From assembly GCF_900106055.1 (NCBI RefSeq), contig NZ_LT629792.1, positions 930,001 through 994,000 on the forward strand: a DNA stretch of 64,000 nt. The letters are read 5' to 3'. Each line of letters begins with the position of its first letter. Position 1 is the stretch's first letter. The notes below the pieces were generated by a model. That model made no database searches and was not told where the DNA came from. It saw only the letters and a list, made by a program, of their open reading frames with translations. Position numbers and translations under genes: made by a program. Positions 47,286 through 55,652 of the stretch are shown piece after piece. This DNA comes from Schaalia radingae (GTDB lineage Bacteria; Actinomycetota; Actinomycetes; Actinomycetales; Actinomycetaceae).

Positions 47286-48566
47286 ATGACTGAACGTTTA
47301 GCTGACATTTCGCAGGTACTGGAAGCAGCCAGGAGCGCCTCGCGCATCTTGTCCACCGTGACGACGCAGCAGAAGAATCGCGCCCTGGGAGCGGTGGCTG
47401 CAGCAATCGAGGATCGCAGTGATGAGATCCTCCAGGCTAACGCTGAGGACGTCGCCAGAGCTCAGGCCGAAGGCATGGATGAGGGGTTGGTCGACCGTCT
47501 TGCATTGAATGCGCAGCGTCTGGCCGGCATTGCGGACGCGGTGCGCGAGGTGGCATCACTGGCTGACCCGGTGGGAACGATTGTGCGCGGCGCAATGACG
47601 GAGACAGGGTTGCGGATCCGCCAGGTACGAGTCCCGATGGGCGTGGTCGGCATGATCTATGAAGCTCGCCCAAATGTCACGATTGACGCCGCCAGCCTGG
47701 CGCTCAAATCAGGCAACGCGATTGTGCTGCGCGGTGGCAGCGCGGCTGAGGCGTCGAACAAGGTCATTATCGAGGTCATGCGTGATGCGTTGACGTCGGT
47801 GGATCTGCCGCCAGATACGGTCCAGAGCGTTGACCAGTGGGGCAGAGCCGGTGCACGCGCCTTGATGCATGCGCGCGGAGGAATTGATGTACTGATCCCG
47901 CGTGGTGGTGCCGGACTGATTCGCACCGTGGTGGAAGAGGCACGCGTCCCCGTCATTGAGACGGGCACGGGCAATTGCCATGTCTACGTCCATGAAGATG
48001 CCGATCTGGCTCAGGCGGAGAAAATCATCCTCAACTCGAAGGCTCAGCGCGTGGGTGTGTGCAATGCGGCCGAAACATTGCTGGTGCACCGCGCGGTCGC
48101 TGAAAAGTTCCTGGCCAGTGCCTTGTTGCGCCTGACGACTGCGGGCGTGCGCATCCACGGCGATGCACAGACGCTGCAGTACGCATCCGACCCATCGATT
48201 GACTCGGCGATGCTGGAGGAAGCAACAGAGGAGGACTGGGCGCGCGAGTACTTGTCGATGGATCTGGCCGTGCGCGTGGTGGATGATCTGGATCAGGCGA
48301 TCGAGCACATCAGAACGTATTCGACCGGACATACTGAGGCCATCTGCACGCGTTCGCTGGCTGCGGCGAACCGTTTTAGTCGTGAGGTGGATGCTGCGGC
48401 GATCGCCGTGAACGCGTCGACTCGTTTCACTGATGGCGGCCAGCTGGGACTGGGCGCTGAGATCGGGATCTCCACGCAGAAACTTCACGCCCGCGGCCCG
48501 ATGGGCCTGGAGGAGCTGACCAGCACGATGTGGATTATCGAGGGTGATGGGCATATCCGTTCATGA
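47286..48566 (+). CDS. proA: Gamma-glutamyl phosphate reductase ProA
   Basis: 426 residues, aldehyde dehydrogenase fold that reduces gamma-glutamyl phosphate. VPMGVVGMIYEARPNVTIDA is the family signature, and GNAIVLRGGSAAEASNKVII follows. The catalytic Cys is in AQRVGVCNAAETLLVH (about residue 260), and FTDGGQLGLGAEIGISTQKL followed by HARGPMGLEELT closes the protein. ATG 47286 begins 4 bases after proB and fits the family; the frame start inside proB is rejected. Confidence 0.95.
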   Translation: MTERLADISQVLEAARSASRILSTVTTQQKNRALGAVAAAIEDRSDEILQANAEDVARAQAEGMDEGLVDRLALNAQRLAGIADAVREVASLADPVGTIVRGAMTETGLRIRQVRVPMGVVGMIYEARPNVTIDAASLALKSGNAIVLRGGSAAEASNKVIIEVMRDALTSVDLPPDTVQSVDQWGRAGARALMHARGGIDVLIPRGGAGLIRTVVEEARVPVIETGTGNCHVYVHEDADLAQAEKIILNSKAQRVGVCNAAETLLVHRAVAEKFLASALLRLTTAGVRIHGDAQTLQYASDPSIDSAMLEEATEEDWAREYLSMDLAVRVVDDLDQAIEHIRTYSTGHTEAICTRSLAAANRFSREVDAAAIAVNASTRFTDGGQLGLGAEIGISTQKLHARGPMGLEELTSTMWIIEGDGHIRS

Positions 48567-48649
48567 CATGTGACCGGAATGCGTCTGCGCAGCCGTGGCT
48601 TGGGCTAGTGTGAACTCACCGGTCTGGGATTTACTTAAAGGGGATCTTT

Positions 48650-49282
48650 GTGACACAGCGACGACGCGTAGGTATCATGGGCGGAACATTCGACCCAATT
48701 CACCACGGCCACCTCGTGGCAGCTTCTGAAGTGATGAGCGAATTCGACCTCGATGAGGTGATCTTCGTGCCGACCGCCGTTCAGCCCTTCAAGAAGGGGC
48801 GGCGCGTCACTCCGGCTGAGCATCGCTATCTGATGACGGTGATCGCTACAGCTTCGAACCCGCGTTTCGGAGTGTCCCGCGTGGACATTGATCGTGGAAA
48901 GATCACGTACACAATCGATACCCTCACTGATCTGAAGAACCAGGATCCGGATGCGGATTATTACTTCATCACCGGTGCGGACGCCCTCGAACGTATTGCT
49001 GAGTGGCGGGATTCCGACAAGCTCTTTGAGATGGCTCAGTTCGTCGGCGTGACGCGACCTGGACATGAGCTGAAGAAGCCGTTGACGCCGCATTCGAATA
49101 TTCGCCTGCTTGAGGTGCCCGCTATGGCGATCTCGTCGACTGACTGCCGTAATCGCGTGAACCAGGGCAAGCCTGTGTGGTATCTGGTGCCTGACGGCGT
49201 GGTGCAGTACATCGCGAAGTATGGGCTGTATCGGGATACATCTGCGCCACAAACTGGGATTGATGACCCATACGAGCAGTAG
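48650..49282 (+). CDS. nadD: Nicotinate-mononucleotide adenylyltransferase NadD
   Basis: 210 residues. H-x-G-H nucleotidyltransferase motif in [20 protein letters not shown] (8-27), the loop [20 protein letters not shown], and the second nucleotide motif [11 protein letters not shown] near 165. It adenylates NaMN to deamido-NAD. GTG 48650 after AAAGGGGATCTTT. The nadD-rsfS pairing is widely conserved. Confidence 0.95.
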   Translation: MTQRRRVGIMGGTFDPIHHGHLVAASEVMSEFDLDEVIFVPTAVQPFKKGRRVTPAEHRYLMTVIATASNPRFGVSRVDIDRGKITYTIDTLTDLKNQDPDADYYFITGADALERIAEWRDSDKLFEMAQFVGVTRPGHELKKPLTPHSNIRLLEVPAMAISSTDCRNRVNQGKPVWYLVPDGVVQYIAKYGLYRDTSAPQTGIDDPYEQ

Positions 49283-49333
49283 TCGTGGCACACTGGAGGT
49301 GTCAGGGGAGTTCACCAACAGTAGGGAGTGTTT

Positions 49334-49720
49334 GTGACAGTCAGCAGTCACACAAGCCAACTTATCGCCGTTGCGGCTCAGGCCGCGTCTGACAAACTTG
49401 CCTCCGACATGAAAATGATTGACGTGCGCGCACGTATGCCGCTGTCCGAAGCCTTTATGATCTGTTCGGCTTCATCTGCACGCCAGGTCAGTGCCATTGC
49501 AGAGAACATCATGGATGAGCTGGCAGCTCAGCTGGATCTTCGCCCTGAACGCATTGAGGGGCGTACCGAGGGGCACTGGGTTCTGATTGACTACGCGGAT
49601 GTTGTGATCCACGTCCTGACCGATGAGGATCGCGAGTATTACGCATTGGAGTCCTTGTGGGCTGACCAGCCGATTACTGAGCTTGACGCGGACCGGGACC
49701 TGGAAGCGCTCGGCGCGTAA
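49334..49720 (+). CDS. rsfS: Ribosomal silencing factor RsfS (Iojap family)
   Basis: 128 residues. DMKMIDVRARMPLSEAFMIC (about 25-45) and EGRTEGHWVLIDYADVVIHV, then LTDEDREYYALESLW, are the RsfS/DUF143 signature. It binds L14 (uL14) and blocks subunit joining in starvation. GTG 49334 is preferred over GTG 49328 because TAGGGAG (49322-49328) is then 5 bases away. Follows nadD. Confidence 0.93.
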   Translation: MTVSSHTSQLIAVAAQAASDKLASDMKMIDVRARMPLSEAFMICSASSARQVSAIAENIMDELAAQLDLRPERIEGRTEGHWVLIDYADVVIHVLTDEDREYYALESLWADQPITELDADRDLEALGA

Positions 49721-49746
49721 GGGCGTCGGATTCAAGGAACTGTGCC

Positions 49747-50451
49747 ATGTCACCTGCCCGTATCGTGTGTATGCGTCACGGACAGACGGACCACAATGTG
49801 GCTCGGCGTTTCCAGGGCATGTCCGATGTGCCGTTGAATGAGTATGGTCGCGAGCAGGCCAGGCGTGCAGCCGGTGTGCTTGCTCAGCGCGTGACCAGTG
49901 CGCCTGCCAGTGTCGGTATTTCAGCGTCCGCTGCTGGGGCGGCTGTGCGCGTGCGTGTGGCGAGCTCACCGTTGAAGCGAGCGGCTGAAACTGCCCAGAT
50001 CGTCGCGGCGGCGCTGCGTCAGCGTGGGACGACGGTTGACGGTGTTCATGCTGATAAGCGCTTCATCGAGCGTTCGTATGGACGTTTTGAGGGTGCGACG
50101 ATTGAGCAGATCCGTTCTTTAATGCCGGTGTTTTTCGACCAGTGGTCCGCTACCGGTGAGTCTGCGGGTGCGGGTATCGAGCCGTCCGGCGAGGTGGGGG
50201 AGCGTTTTGCTGCAGGCGTTGCCGACGTGTCGCAGGGCATGGACGAGGGGGACGTGCTGATTGTCGTGGCGCACGGGTCGGCGATCTCCCGCGGGGTGAC
50301 AACACTGCTCGGTCTGGATGCGGGTTCTTTCCGCGGTTTGCGGGGCTTGGATAATTGCCACTGGTCGGAGGTTGTTCCCGATCGCAAGCACGGTGGCTGG
50401 CAGCTGGCTGCGCACAATGTGGGGTGGAGCGAGCAGGCAATCGGGGCGTGA
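49747..50451 (+). CDS. Histidine phosphatase family protein (phosphoglycerate mutase-like)
   Basis: 234 residues. Catalytic RHG in VCMRHGQTDHNVARRFQG (about 8-25), VRVASSPLKRAAETAQIVAA, acidic ERSYGRFEGATIEQI, and the second His in LIVVAHGSAISRGV. It is the third gene of the conserved nadD-rsfS-phosphatase set (equivalent of Rv2419c, described as a glucosyl-3-phosphoglycerate phosphatase in mycobacteria). That specificity is possible but not proven here. An insertion around residues 50-65 (SAPASVGISASAAGAAVR) is unusual. Confidence 0.88.
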   Translation: MSPARIVCMRHGQTDHNVARRFQGMSDVPLNEYGREQARRAAGVLAQRVTSAPASVGISASAAGAAVRVRVASSPLKRAAETAQIVAAALRQRGTTVDGVHADKRFIERSYGRFEGATIEQIRSLMPVFFDQWSATGESAGAGIEPSGEVGERFAAGVADVSQGMDEGDVLIVVAHGSAISRGVTTLLGLDAGSFRGLRGLDNCHWSEVVPDRKHGGWQLAAHNVGWSEQAIGA

Positions 50452-50471
50452 TCACCTGCACATCGTGTGAA

Positions 50472-50501
50472 TTGTGCGATGGCGTCCTGATTCGCTATAG
50501 T
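50472..50501 (+). promoter_or_regulatory. tRNA-Ala promoter
   Basis: TTGTGC (50472-50477), an 18-base spacer and TATAGT (50496-50501) lie about 30 bases before the tRNA 5' end. This is a good sigma-70-type promoter for a single tRNA gene. Confidence 0.5.
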
Positions 50502-50530
50502 GAACAGGTCGCCTTTGGTGACACCCAGTT

Positions 50531-50606
50531 GGGGCTATGGCGCAGTTGGTAGCGCGCTTCCATGGCATGGAAGAGGTCAGGGGTTCGAATCCCCTTAGCT
50601 CCACCA
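50531..50606 (+). tRNA. tRNA-Ala (GGC)
   Basis: 76 nucleotides including the encoded CCA. Acceptor GGGGCTA pairs with TAGCTCC apart from one wobble. The D arm is GCGC..GCGC. The anticodon stem CTTCC/GGAAG encloses the loop ATGGCAT with anticodon GGC, and the T arm is AGGGG-TTCGAAT-CCCCT. It is immediately followed by an island-like region, a common integration site arrangement. Confidence 0.96.
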
Positions 50607-50628
50607 CGAGCACACTGAATTGATACAG

Positions 50629-50684
50629 TTGCGCAAAACTAGGGTTTTGCGCAAAGGTGCGCGCAAAATTTGAAAACGCGCGCA
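50629..50684. repeat. Two nested-type inverted repeats with GCGCAAAA motif next to the tRNA
   Basis: TTGCGCAAAAC (50629-50639) and GTTTTGCGCAA (50644-50654) form an 11-bp inverted repeat with a 4-base gap. TGCGCGC (50658-50664) and GCGCGCA (50678-50684) form a second. GCGCAAAA or its complement occurs four times in about 60 bases. The position 22 bases after a tRNA and before a recombinase gene fits an attachment or recombinase-binding site. It could instead be a plain hairpin structure. Confidence 0.55.
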
Positions 50685-50713
50685 AAATCTAAAAGTCCTG
50701 CTCGCAGGCATAA

Positions 50714-50757
50714 AAATAGGGCTGACTACCTGAGTGGTGGTCAGCCCTTTTGTTTTG
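50714..50757. terminator. Bidirectional terminator between tRNA-Ala and the recombinase
   Basis: GGGCTGACTAC (50719-50729) pairs with GTGGTCAGCCC (50737-50747), with one G-T wobble. TTTTGTTTT follows on the plus strand and AAAAATA precedes it, giving a T tract for the minus strand as well. It can end the tRNA transcript and the convergent recombinase gene. Confidence 0.8.
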
Positions 50758-50764
50758 CGTGGCT

Positions 50765-52228
50765 CTAATAGCTGTCTGCTGGGATTTTTATTTTGGTGCC
50801 GTCAGCAAAGATTACGCTCGCCTTGCCCGATGGTGTGATCTGGATGTGCTGGCAAAGAGCACGCAGGGTTGCTCGATCAAAGTCTTGGCTGAGGGTGGCG
50901 TTTTGGATGGTTTTCTTAAACCTGGTGAGTTTGGCTTTGATACCGTGGCGGCGCTCAATTTCTACCTGAGTTGTTTCGTAGGCGGTAATGGCTTCACGTT
51001 GGCGGGCTTTGAGCTGGGTGAAGCGCTCTTGGTAGTCGTCTTGATTTTGGGAGTGATGAGCGTTGCGGGTGATGGCTTGGTTGATGAGCCTGGTAGTTAC
51101 CTCGATTTCACTTGCTTGCTGTAAGGCTTGTTCTTCTAAATCGGTGGTGTCTGATGTGGTGGTAATCAGGTAGTCCCAGTCGATGAGTTGCTGGCTTTTG
51201 ATGAGCTTGGCGAGTGTTGTTTGGAAGATTGTCTGCAACTGACTATCGCGTAGTACGGGCATTTTCTTTGGGTGAGGAACTGCGAATTTCTGGTTGCATT
51301 GCCAGACGATAGTCCGATATTTATCAGTGGAATGCCAGGTCTTACTGCCGTAGGCTGCGCCGCAGTGAGCGCAGTAGACCATACCGGTGAAGGCACGCTC
51401 GCGCCGGCCTTGGTTCGTGTTTTTTGCTAGCTCGTAGCGCACGAGTTCCCAGGTTTCAGGATCGATGATGGCTGGGCGAGATCCGGTCACGTAATATTGT
51501 GGGACTTCACCTTCGTTGGTTTTGCGCTGCTTGGTGAGGAAATCTACGGTGAAACGCTTTTGCAAGAGTGCATCGCCTTTGTATTTCTCGTTGGTGAGGA
51601 TGGAGTGGATGGTGGTGTGGCTCCATTTTGCCCGCCGCATCGGTGTGGGAATCCCATCCGCTTCCAATGATGTCGCTATTTGGGGGATGCTCATGCCTTC
51701 GAGGTATTGGCGGTAGATGCGGCGCACGATTTGGGCTTGCTCAGGGTTGATTACGGGCTTGCCGTCTGGGCCGCGATTGTATCCGAGGAAGTTACCGTAG
51801 GGCATATAAACTTTACCGTCTTGGAAACGCTTCCTGTGACCCCACGTGACGTTCTCGGAGATAGATCTGGATTCTTCTTGGGCAAGGCTCGACATGATGG
51901 TGATGAGTAGTTCGCCTTTGGAGTCGAGTGTCCAGATGTTTTCTTTCTCGAAAAACACCTCCACACCCTTATCCTTCAATTTCCTCACGGTTGTCAAAGA
52001 ATCGACGGTATTACGGGCGAAACGGCTCACGGACTTGGTGACGATCATGTCGATGCGACCAGCTAAGGCGTCGGCGATCATGCGGTTGAATCCCTCGCGG
52101 TGTTTCGTGGAAGTGCCAGAGATTCCTTCATCGGTGTAGATGTCGACGTATTGCCAGCCGTCGTGATTTTTGATGTAGTGCTCGTAATAATCCACCTGCG
52201 CGCTAAAAGGTAGGGGGATTTTCGACAC
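50765..52228 (-). pseudogene. Large serine recombinase, 5'-truncated (catalytic serine lost)
   Basis: 487 residues remain. The frame starts at a GTG directly at a sequence junction and reads SKIPLPF before joining the family text at SAQVDYYEHYI. The normal N-terminus, with the Y-x-R-V-S-T motif carrying the nucleophilic serine (about 35 residues), is gone. Still present: YTDEGISGTSTKHREGFNRM, VTKSVSRFARNTVDSL with the catalytic Arg region, the recombinase domain (about 150-260), a zinc ribbon (YCAHCGA...WQCNQK), and a C-terminal coiled coil. Codon usage is more AT-rich than the flanking core. Without the serine it cannot cut DNA. Its 3' end faces tRNA-Ala. Confidence 0.85.
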
Positions 52229-52229
52229 T

Positions 52230-52844
52230 TACCACATTTACTACGACATGACCGAGCCTGGGGGGATGCTCGAGCTGGACTATGCGCGTTTCGTAGCAAA
52301 TCCAGCCGAATGGCGGATAGGTGTATATAACGCGCAGCGCGGAGAAGAAATATATTTTTCACAGATTCAGGTGGATTCGGAGCAAAAACTAACCCACGTA
52401 TGCAAGGCTTCGGGATCCATGCCTATAGCTACACCAGTCACTTATATTGCAGGTGAGGCGTACATGGACGGAGCAATAGGACGCTCTGGCGGAATTCCTT
52501 TGGACGTGGCGCAGGCAGATGGTTACGAAAAGTTCTTGGTTCTATTGACCCGACCGCGGGAATACGTGAAAGAAAATCGCCTACCTGATTTGGCGTACCG
52601 CTGCTTGCTAGCGCGGTACCCGCAGGCAGCTCAGAGTCTTATTGAACGCCCTATAAATTACAACCGAACCCGAGCCGAACTAGACCGTTTGGAGTCCGAG
52701 GGAAAGGCTTATGTGTTTTATCCGCAGCATATGGGGGTGGCGAATTTTGAAGATAATCCCGAGAAACTGGAAGAAAGCTTCGCCGCCGGATACGAACAGA
52801 TGCGAGGGGAACTCCCAAAGGTCAAAGAGTTCTTAGGGATGTAA
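52230..52844 (+). pseudogene. Patatin-like phospholipase, 5'-truncated (catalytic part lost)
   Basis: The frame is open upstream of ATG 52248 into the recombinase junction at about 52205-52225, and family text begins around 52230 (YHIYYDMTEPGGMLELDY). About 198 residues remain, matching the C-terminal half of the RssA/YjjU-type patatins. They include GVYNAQRGEEIYFSQ, then KASGSMPIATPV, then the DG dyad motif YMDGAIGRSGGIPLDVA and a DUF6363-like tail. The N-terminal G-G-G-x-R oxyanion loop and the G-x-S-x-G nucleophile are missing, so no lipase activity is expected. A short product from ATG 52248 could still be made. Confidence 0.75.
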
Positions 52845-52979
52845 TTAGAGCGGGTCTGCCTGACCTAAATCCCGCGATGAACGCGTAAAACTTTCGCAAA
52901 CTAGGATTCCTCCGCGTGGGATTTTGAATGGGATATAGAGCGAAATTGCAGAATCTGAACACAAGGTTATTATGGCAGG

Positions 52980-55652
52980 GTGAAAGATAGCTGCCGGGTG
53001 TTTGCTCGTGACGTAAAGCGGATTTTTGCGGTTCCGCGATCCCTGATTATGGTCATCGGTATCTTGGTCACCCCAGCCCTGTACACTTGGCTGAATATTT
53101 TGGCCTTTTGGAACCCCTACAACGCGACGGAAAACCTACCCATAGCGGTAGTGAACAACGATGTGGGAACGGAATCCGCACTAACTGGTCAGCTAAATGT
53201 TGGCAACCTGGTAGTCGACAAATTGTCAGAGAATAAGCAGCTGGGCTGGCAGTTTACTGATCAAGCCACAGCCAATCACAAAATCAGAACCGGGGAAGTT
53301 TATGCGACTTTTGTCATCCCTAAGACCTTTAGTAAAGATTTAGTTGATATTTTCAGCGGCCAGCTCCATCAGCCGACCATCGAATACAACGTGAATGAAA
53401 AGAAAGGCGCCATTGCCCCCAAAATTACCGGTGCGGGAGCAAATGAACTCGATATTCAAATCACCTCAACTTTCCGGGGCAAGGTAGGCGAGGCCATTGC
53501 GCAAGCTTTGCGCGACGGTGCCCTAGAGATCGACGCAAATATTGCTGGTGCTGAGGGCAGTGCTTTAGATGCCTTGAGCGGTATTAACCGGGATCTGGTC
53601 GATGCGCAAGGCACCTTGGATTCCGCCAGTGCGTCTGTGACGGGTTCCTTACAGACTATGAAAAAAGTCCGGGCTACGCTGGCTGCAGCTGACCCGGCAT
53701 TGGCTGATGTTTCCGCGGCTTTAAGTGATGCGCAAGGAATTTTAGGGACGGTCGTCTCTGATGCTTCCGAGTTTGCTGCTCAGGCGGGACAAGCCAGTAT
53801 TAACGCCCAAAAAGCACTCAATGAATCCTCGGCGGCGGCGGATTCGGCGGTCTCCAATGCGACAAATAAACTTACCGAAATAGACTCGCAGCTGCAATCC
53901 GGAATTAAAAGAGCGAATACCTCGATAGAGAAAATGCGTGAGCAGATTGCGATTTTAGAAAGATTCCCGCAGACACAAGAGCTCGCTGCAGAGTTGAAAT
54001 CTCAGCTGAACGAGATGCAGGATTTGCTCGACAAGGTCGGGAAAACCGGGGCGGATGCCACCAAGGCTAGCAAGGATTTGCAGGCACTGATGAAATCCTT
54101 TAATCAGGCTCTGACGGACGCGCAACACGGCGCCACTGGTCTGCGGGAAGAGTCCACTCGAACCGCATCTCAGTTAAACTCCCAGGTAACGCAGCTGTCG
54201 GCGCAGCTGGGAGCCATCAACTCCGCGGTGAGTACCGCGCGGATTTCCCTTAAAGAAATTTCTACGCTTACCCGCGGAATCGATGACCAGATTGGGGACA
54301 CCCAAAAGGTGCTTGATCAGGTGCAGGACGACCTGAACCTGCTGTCCAATACGGCTAGCGGGGCGCAAAACGATGTGGCGACTCTGGCTACCGCGCTTCG
54401 GACGGGAACTTTGAAAACAGTCATTGGGCTCGATCCGACCAATATCGGACGCTACTTAACCTCACCAGTAAAATTCGACCAGAAGCCCCTCTTTCCCATC
54501 AACTCATATGGTTCGGGAATGGCGGCTATGTTCCTCAATCTGTCCCTGTGGATTGGTGCGCTCATCCTGGTCATAATTTTCCGGGTAGAAGTCGATAAAG
54601 AAGGCTTTGACTGGTTGAGTTTGCGCTCGGCTTATCTGGGGCGCTTCATGCTCTCCGGGGTGCTGTCCATAGGGCAGGGGTTAATTGTCAGCGTAGGCAG
54701 TTTGCTGCTGGGAGTGAAAGCCGCCAACGCTCCCGCTTTCATTGCTACCTCTATGCTGATCGGCCCGTGTTATTTGGCAATTATCTATGCTTTAGCAGCC
54801 GCGTTCAGTCACGTGGGACGAGCCCTGGCAATCTTGCTGGTGGTGTTGCAGATTCCCGGTGCCTCGGGCATTTATCCGATCGAGCTCATGCCCAGATTCT
54901 TCCGCCAGCTTTCCCCGATGCTCCCGTTTTCTTACGGCATCAACGCGATCCGAGAGACTATCGGCGGGTTCTATCACGGGCGATTCTGGCATGTTATGGC
55001 GGTTCTATTGCTCATGAGCGTCACCATGTTCCTTCTAGGGTTTGTGGGGAGGCGTCGTTTCGGTTACTTCACCCAGCTGTTCTACGATGATTTGGCTCGC
55101 ACTGAACTGGTCGTGAATGAAGACGTTCAGCTACAAAGTCGGGGTTACCGCTTGAGTAACATCATTGCGCTGCTGGCGAACCGAAAAGAATTTTCCACCC
55201 GTATCCGGCGACGTCAAGAAGAGTTCAATGCCCGCTATCCCGCTTTGATTAAGGGACTGAGTAGCGTGGGGATTTTGGTACTGGTTGTGCTCGGGATGAT
55301 TTCCTGGCTCACCTCCGCCAGTAAACCCGTGCTCCTGGGATTAGTAGCGGTTTGGGGAGTGGCCATCATGGGGACTCTGGTTGGCGTAGTTGTACTAAAG
55401 AGCTCAATCGAACGAGCCGAGGGACTGTCGCATCTGACGGAAGATGAACTTTTCGAGAGCCTAGCTCGCCAGCGAGACGCGCATGCTATCAAAACCGCAA
55501 ATCGGTCGGAGAACCTGAGCAGCGAACATTACCGCAGTCGCAGTAAACGTCGCCTCATTGGCGCGTCTGTGCGGGTAGACGCTGCGGATGATAGTTCTGA
55601 GCAGTCGGCTGGCGAATCCGATGCCTCCGCAACCAGCGAGGAGACGCGATGA
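52980..55652 (+). CDS. YhgE/Pip domain membrane protein (EsaA-like), copy 1
   Basis: 890 residues. One helix at about 20-40, then the YhgE N-terminal domain (LPIAVVNNDVGTESALTG, then GEVYATFVIPKTFSKDLVDI). A long helical/coiled-coil stalk rich in Ala/Ser/Asp runs from about 200 to 490. A C-terminal membrane domain of five helices (from MAAMFLNLSLWIGALILVII to about 690) is typical of the family. Beyond it is an additional 170-residue region with two more helices (GLSSVGILVLVVLGMISWL) and a charged tail, longer than usual. YhgE/Pip proteins include phage-infection proteins and EsaA of type VII secretion. GTG start with a weak ribosome site. Overlaps copy 2 by ATGA. Confidence 0.85.
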   Translation: MKDSCRVFARDVKRIFAVPRSLIMVIGILVTPALYTWLNILAFWNPYNATENLPIAVVNNDVGTESALTGQLNVGNLVVDKLSENKQLGWQFTDQATANHKIRTGEVYATFVIPKTFSKDLVDIFSGQLHQPTIEYNVNEKKGAIAPKITGAGANELDIQITSTFRGKVGEAIAQALRDGALEIDANIAGAEGSALDALSGINRDLVDAQGTLDSASASVTGSLQTMKKVRATLAAADPALADVSAALSDAQGILGTVVSDASEFAAQAGQASINAQKALNESSAAADSAVSNATNKLTEIDSQLQSGIKRANTSIEKMREQIAILERFPQTQELAAELKSQLNEMQDLLDKVGKTGADATKASKDLQALMKSFNQALTDAQHGATGLREESTRTASQLNSQVTQLSAQLGAINSAVSTARISLKEISTLTRGIDDQIGDTQKVLDQVQDDLNLLSNTASGAQNDVATLATALRTGTLKTVIGLDPTNIGRYLTSPVKFDQKPLFPINSYGSGMAAMFLNLSLWIGALILVIIFRVEVDKEGFDWLSLRSAYLGRFMLSGVLSIGQGLIVSVGSLLLGVKAANAPAFIATSMLIGPCYLAIIYALAAAFSHVGRALAILLVVLQIPGASGIYPIELMPRFFRQLSPMLPFSYGINAIRETIGGFYHGRFWHVMAVLLLMSVTMFLLGFVGRRRFGYFTQLFYDDLARTELVVNEDVQLQSRGYRLSNIIALLANRKEFSTRIRRRQEEFNARYPALIKGLSSVGILVLVVLGMISWLTSASKPVLLGLVAVWGVAIMGTLVGVVVLKSSIERAEGLSHLTEDELFESLARQRDAHAIKTANRSENLSSEHYRSRSKRRLIGASVRVDAADDSSEQSAGESDASATSEETR

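Noticed and set aside
50629..50690. CRISPR repeats near the tRNA
   Set aside because: The GCGCAAAA units are short, inverted and irregularly spaced, with no spacers of constant length and no cas genes in the window.
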